Below are positions 36,036 through 48,123 of a stretch of 64,000 nt of DNA, piece after piece. Numbering within the stretch: position 1 is the first letter of the stretch; every line of letters starts with the position of its first letter. The notes under the pieces are model-generated. The model worked only from the letters and a program-made list of their open reading frames with translations, was not told the DNA's origin and made no database searches. The translations under genes and the position numbers were made by a program. This DNA is from Vanessa cardui (Eukaryota; Arthropoda; Insecta; Lepidoptera; Nymphalidae). Where the stretch lies: the NCBI RefSeq assembly GCF_905220365.1, contig NC_061154.1, positions 16,492,001 to 16,556,000 on the forward strand. Direction: 5' to 3'.

Positions 36036-36228
36036 TAAAGCTAGTAGACGCCCGCAGGTTCGCACTCGTTTTACGTTGTCAACTGTTATGTGCCAGACAA
36101 AGAAGTAGACCATATTCTCTCCTGGCGTTCAAGTTTGCTTCCTACCAAATTTCATCAAATTTGATTGAGCGGTTTGGTCGTGAAAGAGCGCCAGGCAGAC
36201 AGAGTGACTTCCACATTTATATTATATA
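36036..36228 (+). repeat. Dispersed lepidopteran repeat (D), copy 1
   Basis: Starts AGTAGACGCCCGCAGGTTCG and contains TACCAAATTTCATCAAATTT, GAGCGGTTTGG, CGTGAAAGAGCG and CAGACAGAGTGACTT. The same order is seen at 45,590-45,777. Probably the 3' end of an RTE-type LINE or a derived element. Confidence 0.65.
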
Positions 36229-36364
36229 TCATAACATATACTTCTTATATTTTTATATCTATATTAATATTGCTTATTAGTTTATCGGTTCGGTGATAAC
36301 AGATGTGTTTTGAATTCAAAAAGGAATAAAATACTAGATAATAATAAACTGATCAACGAGACAT

Positions 36365-36548
36365 AACTTCGGTTGATACAAAGGAAACTAGAAGGAAATT
36401 CCAGTCCAGTTGTTCCAGAGATTAGCCGGAACAAACAGATAGACAGACAAACAAAAATCGTAAAAAATGTTATTTTGGTATTTGTACTGGGTACAAAGGG
36501 ATATTTTAATATTACAAACAGACACTCCAATTTTATTATATGTATAGA
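36365..36548 (+). repeat. Dispersed lepidopteran repeat ending in ACAGACACTCCAATTTTATT
   Basis: ACAAACAGATAGACAGACAA and the terminal block ACAGACACTCCAATTTTATT ATATGTATAG are familiar as the 3' end of a common RTE-like family. Only this one copy was noticed in the window. Confidence 0.5.
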
Positions 36549-37284
36549 TAACGTTCACTTACAAAGACAGCGGACACTTTGTAAATATTATAAATTGAAA
36601 ATGGCGGATGATACACGTGGAATTAAATCGGATTAATTAATTAGGATTATTATAATACAGAACAATTAGGACGACTGTCATGATTTGTTTTGGTTTGCTA
36701 GCGATTATCAATTTGCTGGGATTATATAAAACGAGTGTTCATACATAATAAAAAAATATTGAGAGAGAAGACAACTGGAGACATACTCTCGTAAGGACTT
36801 TTAAATTGAACACTAAAGTTCCTTAATAATATTTAGATTTCTTTTCAATCTAAGGCGTGACTGATACTTGGAAGGTGCCTGAGAGATCGCCGCCGGAATG
36901 AGGTGTGCGGCGAACAAGAATAGAATATGAAAATAATAATAAAAAAGCATCATAACAATTTCACAAATTAAAGGTATTTTTATACTAAGAAAATATAAGC
37001 AATTGTGGGAAGAGGTGGGTTTACTAGATAGAATAATAGTTCTGAAAATATTAAAAGAGCGGATTTCTTAAAGAATTAGCCGATAATCTTATTAATGAGT
37101 TTGGATAATGATTTGGATTTTCATATCTTACTAAATGAGAGAGATATTATTATTAATACTTTCGTAATGTGTAACGAAGTATATTGGCATACTTTTGCAT
37201 TCAACGTGCACTTTTTTATTTCGTCTAAAATGCTTTAAAAACTCCTTACAGCAATGACTTGGTGTTTAAAATTAAATATACTGC

Positions 37285-37420
37285 CAGTATTTCCCACTGC
37301 TCTGCTCTACCTTTGAGGAGGTTTGCAGCTTCTTCAACTAACCCACTCCATTTTTGATGGATATATACGTGGTCAAATTTCTTATACAGATATTTCCTTA
37401 AAATATTTTCCTGCACTGCT
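37285..37420 (-). repeat. Old SINE-like fragment (reversed)
   Basis: TTTCCCACTGCTC, CCTTTGAGGAGGTTTG, CAACTAACCCACTCC and a degenerate AGATATTTCCTTA follow the reverse complement of SINE family A in order, heavily diverged. Confidence 0.4.
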
Positions 37421-38295
37421 GAGTTCAAAAAAATTCGGACCCATTAGCAATTAATGTTTAAACTCCATACCAGTGTGATATCATCGCTATTTCATAAGAA
37501 TGTTAATCTTGCTACTAATCATAATTGATAATATCTTTAGAATGAAGCATAATATTTTTTATAAACCGATACCGAAGGCTCTGCCGTACTTATCCCACGG
37601 TTTCTTATATTTTTATAATCTTAAGAACATAGATTATATGAGTATTTTATTTATTAAATGGAAAGTGTTACAAGACCAATAAAGCTATAGTTACATTTTT
37701 ACAGAAAGAAATTGAAAACTGTTTTATTATCAACAAGTGTTGGTGACAAAATTGTATATAGTAATAACAAGAATAAACTGTGCAATGTTATGTATTTGCT
37801 AGTGAAGTACATATGTGTATGTATCATTTGTAGTGATTGCTTGTCGAACAATCCGATTCACATTGTAGGTACAGTGCGTATCCCTTTAAGCTGCCTTGTT
37901 CTTTCTGGCTAGTATTCGTAATATAACACGCGACGCAGTTTTGACATCTAAGATTTTCCCGACGCGTCTAATTTATCAAACTTGTTCCATTTTTAGATAA
38001 TCAACAACTTTTTCCGACTCACCGGTGTAAAAAGAGTAATAATGGAATATTATTTTCTCATTCATGACGTTTTATATTTATTCATTAATTTAATTATTCT
38101 TTTAAAATAGCTACACTAGCTCGGCGTTAAATCTTCTGCTACTACCAGTCAGGCAGGGACTCTGGCAGGCAGGCTGGTTGGGCTATTTGCCTGGACCAAG
38201 GTAGCCGACACTTGTTTCTATTTATTTGTTGTTTACTATTTTCAATATAATAGAAATAAAGAAATATATATAATGTACTATAGATAATGTCATTG

Positions 38296-38474
38296 GTAGG
38301 TAGACTAGTTAATGGGCCACCTGTTGTAAAGTAGTTTGGCTAGGTAGGAAATATGAATCATTCCTCACAACACTCTTGACCACTCGACCAACCTTGACAA
38401 CTAACTAACGTTCTTTGTGCCTGTATTTACACTGGCTCACTAATCCTTTGAATGAACTTTTTGGTAGAATATAT
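38296..38474 (+). repeat. Dispersed repeat R3, diverged copy
   Basis: GGGCCACCTG, GAATCATTCCTCACA, CCAACCTTGACAACTAA, TTTGTGCCTGTATTTACACT and GGCTCACTAATCCTTTGAA follow R3 order. Confidence 0.55.
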
Positions 38475-38937
38475 GTTGATGGTCGGCATGAAAAAAGTTT
38501 TACCATAAAATATAGTATCTCTATTCTGAATTTCATCCAAAACTATCCAGTGGCCAGTCGTTACGTGATTCAGTAAAAAATATCCAAACAAAGTTTCACG
38601 TTTATAATACCTATTAGCGGGATACACGTCAACTATGATCAAATCGTATTATCGGATCGGCTCGAGTGAAATATCTAATTAATCTATCTATTTTCCACGC
38701 CAATATTAGCTGTAAAATCGTACTTCAATCGATGACTGTCATTTGACCAAAAGTCTGAAATGTTTCTTTATTTTATTCTAAGCGTCTCTATATTGAAAGA
38801 ATACATTAGGCTACTCAAAATTTAAAGAATTAAAAAGGACCTAGGAGTTTTTATGACGTTAATAAAATATTTCCATCTATTGCCTGTTCTAATACATGAC
38901 TTATTTTGTGTGGCTATAGTCTAAGTATTTCGACAAC

Positions 38938-39032
38938 CTCCGTGGTCGAATATGTTCCAAACCTTATCCAAGGGAGAGGAGGCCTTTAGCCCAGCAGTGG
39001 GAATTTACAGGCTGTTTTTGATTGTTGTTGTT
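38938..39032 (+). mobile_element. SINE family A, 3' half only
   Basis: GAATATGTTCCAAACCTTAT, GGGAGAGGAGGCCTTTAGCC and CAGCAGTGGGAATTTACAGG match SINE A. The left edge reads CCTCCGTGGTCGA, which resembles the head of SINE family B. A family B copy follows directly. Confidence 0.7.
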
Positions 39033-39040
39033 TGTTTCCG

Positions 39041-39236
39041 TGGTCGAGTGGTGTTTACACCGGTTTTAATGGGTACGCCACTCCGAGGTCCCGGGTTCCG
39101 AGTCGATGTAGATAATCATTAGTTTTCCATTATTTTGGGTCTGGGTGTTTGTACCGTCGCTACTTCTGATTTTCCACAACACAAGTGTTTTAGCTACTTA
39201 CATTGGGATCAGAGTAATGTATGTAATGTTGTGTCA
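39041..39236 (+). mobile_element. tRNA-derived SINE, family B
   Basis: TCCGTGGTCGAGTGGTG (A-box-like), ACCGGTTTTAATGGGTACGCC, GAGGTCCCGGGTTCCGAGTC (B-box-like), GGGTCTGGGTGTTTGTACCG, TTACATTGGGATCAGAGTAA. A few small changes relative to the other copies. Confidence 0.78.
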
Positions 39237-40124
39237 TATTTATTTATTTATTAATTTATTATTATTACTATTTAATGCTCGAAAAGATGAGGCGAAGCGT
39301 TTTTCGAGTAATTACAAATACATTAATTTTAACGTATTAAACGTAATAAGTTCTAGAGTTTCTGCTTGCGAAACTACCTATACCTACTAATATTACAATA
39401 ATAAAGGCATATTCGTTATTGGTATTTTATCTTACATTCTAGGTTTCTATATATTATAGGCAATTCAAGTCGATTTCAATAATATGCCTAGCTATGTGTT
39501 GTTTATAAGTTTTAAAAATTACACTTAAATAATATTAATAAATGTAAACTATCAATATAATTTTATGTTAATTATAATATGATAAATTAATTATAATATT
39601 ACAAGTAAGTATTACATTTAAACGGTAGTAGTCTTTCTAGTTATGTAGATTGTGAAATATTACAAAATAGAGCATCGAAATTTCATTAGTAATTTCATAA
39701 AATTTAATTTTAATGTTAGCTAATGTAGCGAGAATTCCATTCCATGTTTACTAAATGTTGAAGTTTGGAGGGAATGTACAGGGTTATTGGTAATTCGACG
39801 TATTCCGTTAGGAGGTGATAGGGGTGACTATTTGCAATAATTTTAACCCCCATATGCATGGTGCAAAAGTGAACCATTTTTGAGATAACACGTTTTTTAG
39901 TTCTTATTTTCAAAATTTGTCAAAAATGAAACGCACTTAAAAAATTAAAATCTATTTTTCTCCTTCTGATTTATAAAAACGATTAAACACTGGTTATATT
40001 TCAATATTTCAACAATAATTACTATTGGTCCAAATTTTAAAATGCGAAACGGAAAACGATATTATCTCTTTTTTTTTATTTAACAGTTACCGCCCGGAGC
40101 CTCAAACAACACATTTGCGAACTC

Positions 40125-40395
40125 TCATATTTGTGCACCATCATCATCATCATTACATAGTATAAAACAAAGTTACCTGTCTTACTTGTGCCTTACCGCT
40201 GTCTGTCCCTATATATGCTTAGATATTGTTAATTACGCAACGGATTTTGATGCGGGTTTTTAATAGATAGAGTGATTTGAGAAGAAGGTATTTGTATTTA
40301 AATATTGAGGAAAGAAAAAAAAATTCTGTAGTATATTTAGTATTGGTATTACACCCGTGCGAAGCCGGGGCGGTTCGGGGCGGTTCGGGTCGCTA
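40125..40395 (+). repeat. Dispersed lepidopteran repeat ending in CGTGCGAAGCCGGGGCGG
   Basis: Contains TAATTACGCAACGGATTTTG, ATGCGGGTTTTTAATAGATA, GAGTGATTTGAGAAGAAGG, the ATTCTGTAGTATATTTAGTA block and the CCGTGCGAAGCCGGGGCGG end followed by GTCGCTAGTAAT. The family is well known in Lepidoptera; its class is uncertain (RTE LINE tail or Helitron-derived). Confidence 0.65.
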
Positions 40396-40988
40396 GTAAT
40401 ATATAAAATGTTATAAAACATATCATAGGCAGCGACAGGCGTGAAATCTGTAGAATATAAAATTAATCCTTATGTAGTTAATTTTTAAGTGTATCTACCC
40501 TATAGTTAAATTGTAAAGGAGCCAGGAGGTATTCTTACAATATTAAAGTAAAACATATGATTTTTTGTATTTATTACTGACTTGTAAACTATATTGAATT
40601 TTTCAAACAAAGCAGTTTTTCTGTTTTTCAAAGAAATTATTCATACATAGAGTACATGCTTCAATTTAGCAATACACATAAATTTATAACCTTTGCTAGA
40701 ATTCCATCCAAATATGTATGTAGACTAATTCAATTGACTTACTTATACAATGCTATTTGATAATAACACGAGCTTCAATATCATTTCTAACGAGACTTTT
40801 TTACAATACAACACTAATCCTCTTGACTACTTACATCCACTTTAATTTTCCAAGTTCTCGATAATAGCGCTGCCCTCATTCAAAGGGAATTTTTCTCAAA
40901 TCCATAATGAATATTATGCATTAACATTATCCAAGCTCTCGACCAATGAAATGTCCATATCATCCTATGATCGTCAATTCGATGTAAA

Positions 40989-40989
<1 letters not shown>

Positions 40990-41036
<47 letters not shown>
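40990..41036. repeat. (GT)n microsatellite
   Basis: An uninterrupted run of about 23 GT dinucleotides. Confidence 0.97.
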
Positions 41037-41037
<1 letters not shown>

Positions 41038-41039
41038 GG

Positions 41040-43430
41040 CTTTATTCCTCCTCTAATCCCTAAACTCTTTGTGAGTTTTTTTTTAAACTTCTGAAAAAGT
41101 TTTGACAATCAATAGAAGCTATATTCGTTCCGAATGCTTTTAGATTCTGACCTTTTAGAATAGATCACCGTATGACGTCATATAAGTATGAATTATTAGC
41201 GAAGTTATTGAAATTATTTATTATTAATCATATCATTTTATCGTATACATGCCGTCTATCCCGCCTGCTGTACTTTTTCTATAGTTAATAAGCCAAGAAA
41301 AGTTACCTTTCCCTTTTTTAATAAATATATGAACAGTTAAGTTGTTACCTACTAAATATCTAAACAATTTTAAATACTCCATCACATGGAAGATTTTATT
41401 TTCTCTATATACAATTGATACCTGACCTTACTGAGATCCGAATAAAATAAAATCTACTAAAATTTCTTAGTTACCTGCATTGATTCTGTGTCAGTAACTC
41501 AATAACTAATTTTACTCGGGAAAGCTAATATTATATTATGGTTATATTATTTATTGAAAATTGGACACAATAGAAACATGCATTTAATTTAAAAATTGTA
41601 CATCTAAGTAAGTGCATAAATAAATATTTCTTACACATGTATACAGTCGCTAACTTTTTTGTAGTAACGTTTAGAACAATTATAATATTGAATAGAATAT
41701 TCACTCGAAATCATCCAAGTCGATGCATTTGCTTCCGACATCGTTTACATAACATATACAGCAGCTTTAAAGCATATTTTAACTGTAAGTCGTGTTACAA
41801 AATATTTCAATACATTAATAATTCACACTACTATAAGCCGCGTAAAGTACTTAATTCCAATCACTTATATAAAAAATATGATAACGGTAAATTGTAGCCA
41901 TAGAATAATGACATTCATATTTTGGTATAAATAAATAAATAAAGATATTTTGAAGACTATGTGTTAATAGCTGTAATAGTCATTATCAGCTCGACCCGAA
42001 GTTCTATATAATACGAATTAGTAGTTCTAGCGAGGATCTGGCAAAAAATAACTAAACATACCTCCATCGCACTATTTATCGCACTAAATAAAGAACAAGA
42101 CGTGATAAACAGTTCGAGAAATGCTAATTAATTTTAGTCAGTGTTGAGTGTACCGTTGGAAAAAAAAGAATTCTTGAGAAGAGTAGGAAAAATAGATATT
42201 AAACTTTCTTATTATGTTCTTTCTCTAAACATTAAAAATGAATTTTATTGTGCTTTGTTATTGCTAAAACTTAGTATAATTATGACTAATTATTTTTAAA
42301 TATTATATTACTATCTGACACCCAAACTTGGCATGAGTAAAAATAATATTTAATTCCGTGCAAATTTAAATCAAGCTTTGAAATAAAAATATATCTAATA
42401 AACATCACTTCAGAATTGACATAACTGTTTTTTTGACTGTACATAATCACTGAAACGAAACGAAATGTCCTAAATGTCTCAATTGTCTCAACAAAATTTG
42501 TAATTATATAATCATAATGCTTTATTGAATAAAGTTATTAGTATCATGAAGCCATGAAATATTCATTCGAACATTCATGTAAGCCACAGCAGAGAGTAAA
42601 ATTAAACCTAATACAAATTGTAACTGTATTTACATCTAACCTAAAGTTAATCATCGGTTATATTCCCATTCTATAAATACTAAAATCCGGTTCAAACCAG
42701 TTCAGTCAAAGTTGCATCGGAACAGAATCGGGAACATGTCGTTACCGGAATAATTAGTCTCCTGTCCAAGACCAAACGATGACATAACTATACATGTGAC
42801 TTTATGATCGCGTTGGCTATGACTGAACTATGATGACTGTAACATCTTAAATTACCCTCCTCATTTATCATTAACAAGTCTTAGAAGCAATATGAGAATA
42901 ATCACTAAAATGCGATAAAAAATCTGACCGCCAGGGTGACTAAGGATGATCGAGAGAAGCAAGAATTGTAGGAAATTTCGACCTTTTGAGAGTCCATTAA
43001 CCGTTAACCGAAAATATTAACAGTCATCTAAATAACGCTGCTGATTGTACATAATTATATAATAATTGATAGCTTGGGTATAGTATAGATTCATCAAAAA
43101 TATTAAATGTAATTGTGATTGCTGTATGTAAGCACATTTTTCATTGATAAGTAAAAACTTATGTACTGATGTATAGTGACGAATAATGAATCAAAAATTG
43201 TTTTTAAAGTTTACTCAAATAAAGTAGGTATATTTTCATTTTTAAAATCAAAATAAAATATCTCTACAAAAATAATATTCAGGAAATGTTATTCGCCATT
43301 CAAATTCGGTGGTTTAGGAGGACGATTGAAATTATGAATATTTTTAGATTTACACATCCAGGATGCGATGTTGTCTAAGATACGGTATTTTAGTATATTA
43401 AAAGAGTCCCTTAAGGTTTTAATAGCGTCT
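41040..43430. other. No gene seen
   Basis: AT-rich DNA. An 86-codon open frame at 41,637-41,897 has only AT-driven composition and no recognisable domain. Confidence 0.55.
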
Positions 43431-43431
43431 T

Positions 43432-43562
43432 AAGGGTTGGTATCATATGTTCATTGCACATCAAATACAAATTTCATTAAAGTCAGTCAGTGGTTAGGTT
43501 AGCACAGAGCACAGAGGAAAAACCAGCAGAGCTACTTTCGCATTTATTATAATAGTGTAGAT
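43432..43562 (+). repeat. Dispersed repeat D, degraded partial copy
   Basis: ACAAATTTCATTAAAGTCAG, CAGTGGTTAGG and AGAGCTACTTTCGCATTTAT keep the order of repeat D but with many changes. Confidence 0.45.
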
Positions 43563-44571
43563 ATATAAATCGCAATAAGTTGCCTGACTTTTGTTAATCA
43601 ACTTCCCCAATTTATTATTGATGTGAGTCGAGCATTGTCATGAGAATACAGAGTGCCCATTATCCCTTTAATTCAGCTATGATGTAATCAGGTGCGAACA
43701 GGAGTTATTAGTCATAGGTTATATCTTTTTCTTTTTAATTAATTTTTTTAAAGTTACTAAAAACCCTGTCCAATTGAATATTACATTAATGGACTCCCTT
43801 ATCAAAAGCCAGTCGCTATGTGTAGTTCATATTTTTCGTAATCGTTATTTCAATATATGGAAATTTTGATGTATGAATATCGCATAGTTAAATTTGTAAA
43901 CTTTTATAGTAATAATAAAAATGTTTTTACAGTTCGTGCGTATTGAAATTCAAACAACGATTAAAACGGCACAGCAGTCCAAAAATATGAAAAAAAAAAA
44001 CACAAACAAGCGACTTTTACAGGAGCAGCGAAGATATGGTTTCTCAGATACAAAATGATAAGATTTAAGGATTTTTTGAAATCCAAATTACGGATGGTCT
44101 TTTGAAGTATGCAATAAATAGGATAATTTTAACTTTAAAATAGATACATGAGTAATTAAGTGAGTTCCTTTGGAGGATTTGTTTGGACGTGCATTCAATG
44201 CTTTGACGAGACGAAAACTTTCAACGAAAATGAACCAACGGCGTCCACTTAGAGTCATCGTTATGAAGCCATTAATTACCACTGGAATAAACCACTTCTA
44301 TAGTATGAGCATAAACATGTATGCCGCAATCGAAATTAACAGTGAATAACTATGAATTAAATGTCTAATATTACAACCTGACGTTGACGTGCAAAGTATA
44401 TACATATATTATGTGTGTATAACAAGGAACGACACAAACATATGTATAAATATTTGCTTATCAGATTAACTCCTTTATAATAAATATGAACATAAGACGC
44501 CATTCTCCCCTGGGAGTGCGACGTGCGGTTGCTTGATCGTTGAGAGCACTATGGTTCAGGAAATTTTAACA

Positions 44572-44800
44572 AAAAGAAAAACCGACTTCAACCAAAACAC
44601 TATTTTAAAATAAATGAATATGCACTAAAAAGTAATAAAAATAATTGCGTATTTAACATATTTTTTAGAGTCCTAAGTAAAATGAAATGAAAAATATTAG
44701 ACTACTTTAAAGTCGATTTACGATTATATAACGTAGTTATAGTTATTATTATATCTGGAGCCGGTGTCAGCAAAAAAACCCTATAATATATCTATAAAAA
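44572..44800. repeat. Dispersed repeat with AAAACCGACTTCAA end
   Basis: AAAAACCGACTTCAACCAAAA, ATATGCACTAAAAAGTAATA, TAGAGTCCTAAGTAAA, TTTAAAGTCG and GCCGGTGTCAGC resemble a common lepidopteran element. Its ACCGACTTC/GGTGCC ends relate it to the arms of the inverted repeat at 17,313-17,672. Confidence 0.5.
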
Positions 44801-45068
44801 ACAATATGAGAATACTTTAATATAATAAATAGTACTTAATAAAACCAATAAGATAACGATATAATTGGAATTGAAAAAAAATAAAACCAAATTGATGAAA
44901 TGAAGTTTAAGTATTTTTTGTTAGGTTTCAAGGTCACCGATTGAAATAGAACATGGAGCACTTAATGTGCAAGAAATGATACACTGGACAACAATAGGGA
45001 CTCGTGTAGCCGCCAAGTTTTCTTTTAATATAATATTAGTTCAGAATAATAACGAGATTGCTATCTTT

Positions 45069-45316
45069 GAGTCAAGATGGCCCAGTGGTAAGAGCGCGCG
45101 CATCTTAGCCGATGATTGCGGGTTCAAATCCAGGCAAGCACCGCTGATTCATGTGCTTAATTTGTGTGCGGTGAAGGAAAACATCGTGAGGAAACCTGCA
45201 TTTCACAAATTCCATAGAAATTCTGCCACATGTTTATTCCACCAACCCGCATTGGAACAGCGTGGTGGAATATGTTCCAAACCTTCTCCTCAAAGAGAAA
45301 GGAGTTCTGTTGTTGT
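45069..45316 (+). mobile_element. tRNA-derived SINE, family A, near full length
   Basis: Starts AGTCAAGATGGCCCAGTGG, with B-box GCGGGTTCAAATCC, then GTGAGGAAACCTGCATTTC, GCGTGGTGGAATATGTTCC and CTCCTCAAAGAGAAAGGAG, ending in a GTATATATGTATATG-like tail. It lacks the final GGCCTTTAGC...TTACAGG block of the copy at 1099. Confidence 0.85.
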
Positions 45317-45589
45317 ATGTATATATGTATATGTATAGTCTTCAAATCTAGAGCCAATTCATCGTTATAATCTTAGGCATATTATCATTATAGTTTGGCT
45401 TTACTTCAGAGTTTGGGAAAACATCATAAATAATAACAGTTACATAACAAACGACATAAAGAGAAAGTAATAGTAACACATTAGTGTTATGACGAGTAAA
45501 GTAATAATAAACTAATTCGACATTACAAGCGTGTGGGTGAAGTGAAATATGGATTAATGTAGAATAGGAAGATATGGAATATTTATATA

Positions 45590-45777
45590 CTAGTAGTCGC
45601 CTGCGGCTTGATTCGTGTTTTAAGGTGTTGGTTGTCACGTGTCAGGCAAAAAGTAGCCTGGCCCTTTCTTGGAGTTCAAGTTAATTTCGTACCAAATTTC
45701 ATCAAATACGGTTCAGCGGTTTGTACGTGAAAGAGCGACAGATAGATAGAGTTACTTTCACATATATAATATTAATA
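45590..45777 (+). repeat. Dispersed repeat D, copy 2
   Basis: ACTAGTAGTCGCCTGCGGCTT, GTGTCAGGCAAAAAGTAGCC, TACCAAATTTCATCAAATAC, GGTTCAGCGGTTTG, CGTGAAAGAGCGACAGATAG and TTACTTTCACATATATAAT. Closest relative of 36,036-36,228. Confidence 0.65.
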
Positions 45778-45890
45778 TATATTTAGCTGCGATTTTATTG
45801 AACTAATTGCTGTAATTTGGAAGAGTTTTGTTGTTGTAAATGTTTGACACACGACAACTATGAATTCTCAGATTAGTGAAATAACTTGAC

Positions 45891-46082
45891 GCCCTCTGTG
45901 GTCGAGTAATGTGTACATAGGTTCACCACTCTGAGGTCTCAGGTTCAATTCTTGCCCAAGTATGTATAGAGAAAGTCATTAGTTGTCTTAGTTCTGGGTG
46001 TTTGTGGTACCGTAGTTACTTCTGATTTTATAATACATGCGCTTTAGCTACTTGAGATACAATGGGATCAGAATAATTTATT
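45891..46082 (+). mobile_element. tRNA-derived SINE, family B
   Basis: CCCTCTGTGGTCGAGTAATGT, CACCACTCTGAGGTCTCAGG, TTCAATTCTTGCCCAAG, TTCTGGGTGTTTGTGGTACC, TTACTTCTGATTTTATAATA and CAATGGGATCAGAATAA. More decayed than the copy at 39,041. Confidence 0.72.
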
Positions 46083-46835
46083 TAATATTTATAACAAGAA
46101 AGTGAAATTTTGGAAATAATCACTTTAAAAATGTTAAATTCACGTTGTTTCTATAATGAAAAGAAATCTTAACAATAGTGAACGCTAATGAACTTTACCA
46201 TTTCTAAAAGAACATAACTCAACGAATCACGCTCGTCACTCATTAAGATTTTTCTAAGAAACTCAAGACAATTCAACGCGATGTCCTTGATCATTATATA
46301 ATGGCTCTTGAGTCTGTTTCGAACTACTGTTTGTGATATTTGCGTCTTAATGCGAAGGGATCTGTTTTCCATTCATTGTCATATGAGACTAAAGATGCGG
46401 TTTTCATTATACAATTATATAAGGGCGCATACATACGATTACAAGGAAATATATTATGTACTATGTTTTATAAAAACCAACAATTCATACCGATGACTGA
46501 GAAATTTATTCATGACGAAAATTACATCTGACTTAGTTCAATTTAATAATTACTAAATGTATGTTAACATGTACATATGTAGCTCGGATTTTTTTAAAGT
46601 TTGACAATTTATGATGTCCCATAAATACGTTTTAAAACTACGTACCAGTTCAAGGTTAAGTGGGCCAGTAATGTAGACAAGGGGCATGACAACCGAGCGT
46701 CGTAGTTGGCAACCTATCAATACCCCCTAATGCCAACTTCCATGGCACTTTTTACTACTCACCATTCATGTGCTTGTATGTAGTCGCTTTCTCGTCTGTC
46801 TTTTTACTATCAACATACCAAGAAATACATATATA

Positions 46836-48121
46836 TTGGGTTGGGGAAAAAGTCTTTTCGCATATAGTGTGTATGAACTTGTAATAAAATCTCTTTGGCT
46901 ATACCATTTGTATCTGGCTGGTTTTGGTATCATTAAAAAGTTTTAATTTTAAAGAAGGCACTTCCAAATTCAAATTAGGAATTCGTGTGATTTTCATTTG
47001 TTTTTGTTGTTGTTAAAATGAGTGAATCTAAAGAAGAAATTCGATACATTTTAAAATTTTACTATAAAAAAGGTAAAAATGCAACTCAAGCCGCGAAAAA
47101 AAATTGTGATGTTTATGGACCTAATGCAGTATCTGTGAGAGTAGCGCAAGTTTGGTTTAAGCGTTTTCAAGCCGGAAATTTTGATATCAAAGATGCATCT
47201 CGCTCTGGTCGCCCTGTTACGGACAAAATTGATGCCATTTTTGAAAAAGTGGAGCAAGATCGGCATATTAGTAGTTACGATGTAGCTGAAGAACTGGCAA
47301 TTGACCACAAAACGGTTTTGACTCATTTCAATAAAGCTGGGTACACAAAAAAGCTCGATATATGGGTGCCTCATGAACTCACTAAAAGAAACCTAATGAA
47401 CCGTGTACTCATTTGTGATTCTTTATTACGACGTAATGAAACCGAACCATTTTTGAAGAAGCTGATAACTGGTGATGAAAAGTGGATCACATACGACAAG
47501 AACGTGCGAAAAAGATCGTGGTCAAAGGCCGGTCAAGCTTCACAGACTGTGGCGAAACCCGGATTAACTCGCAACAAGGTAATGCTGTGTGTATGGTGGG
47601 ATTGGAAGGAATCATCATTCATTATGAGCTGTTACCGCCCGGCAGGACCATCGATTCAGAACTGTATTGCGAACAATTGATGAGATTGAAGCAAGAAATT
47701 GAGAGAAAGCGGCCAGAATTGATCAACAGAAGGGATGTGGTTTTTCACCATGACAACGCTAGACCTCACACATCTTTAGCCACTCAACAAAAATTACGAG
47801 AGTTTGGCTGGGAGGTATTAATGCATCCGCCGTATAGTCCTGACCTTGCACCTTCAGATTTTCATCTGTTTCGGTCTCTGCAGAATTCCTTAGGCAGTGT
47901 CAGGTTAACATCACGTGAGGACTGCCAAAACCACTTGTCGCAGTTTTTCGATCAGAAGCCCCAAAATTTTTACAGCAATGGGATCATGTCACTATCAACA
48001 AGATGGCAAAAAGTTATGGAATAAAATGGAACCTACATACTTTAGTCAAATGTAAATAAACTATAAAAAAAACTTTTTGAATTTTCATATAAAATACGAA
48101 GAAACTTTTTCCCCAACCTAT
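46836..48121 (+). mobile_element. Full-length mariner element, 1,286 bp, TA-flanked
   Basis: The left end TTGGGTTGGGGAAAAAGTC and the inverted right end (GACTTTTTCCCCAACC-like, read as CTTTTTCCCCAACCTAT on the plus strand) form terminal inverted repeats, and each end is flanked by a TA dinucleotide (46,834-46,835 and 48,122-48,123). The single transposase gene inside has one frameshift. Tc1/mariner superfamily, mariner (DD34D) group. Confidence 0.93.
47018..48024 (+). pseudogene. Mariner transposase, disrupted by one frameshift
   Basis: The first frame runs 47,018-47,608 and the homologous frame continues from 47,608 to 48,024, so one base is missing after codon AAG at 47,606-47,608, within a WWDWKG-type block. 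The N-terminus has paired helix-turn-helix DNA-binding regions (AQVWFKRFQAGNF, SRSGRPVTD linker, SYDVAEELAIDHKTVLTHF). The catalytic triad is intact: Asp at 47,474 (TGDEKW), 47,752 (HHDNARPH) and 47,857 (LAPSD), with 34 residues between the last two. The TAA at 48,022 falls a few codons before where I would expect the family to end. As it stands it makes only a truncated protein lacking the second and third aspartates, so it is presumably inactive. Confidence 0.92.
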
Positions 48122-48123
48122 TA

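Noticed and set aside
44967..45338. 123-codon plus-strand frame
   Set aside because: Runs through a SINE; the peptide is a translation of the tRNA-derived repeat.
47051..47374. 107-codon minus-strand frame
   Set aside because: Shadow of the mariner transposase, which is clearly on the plus strand.
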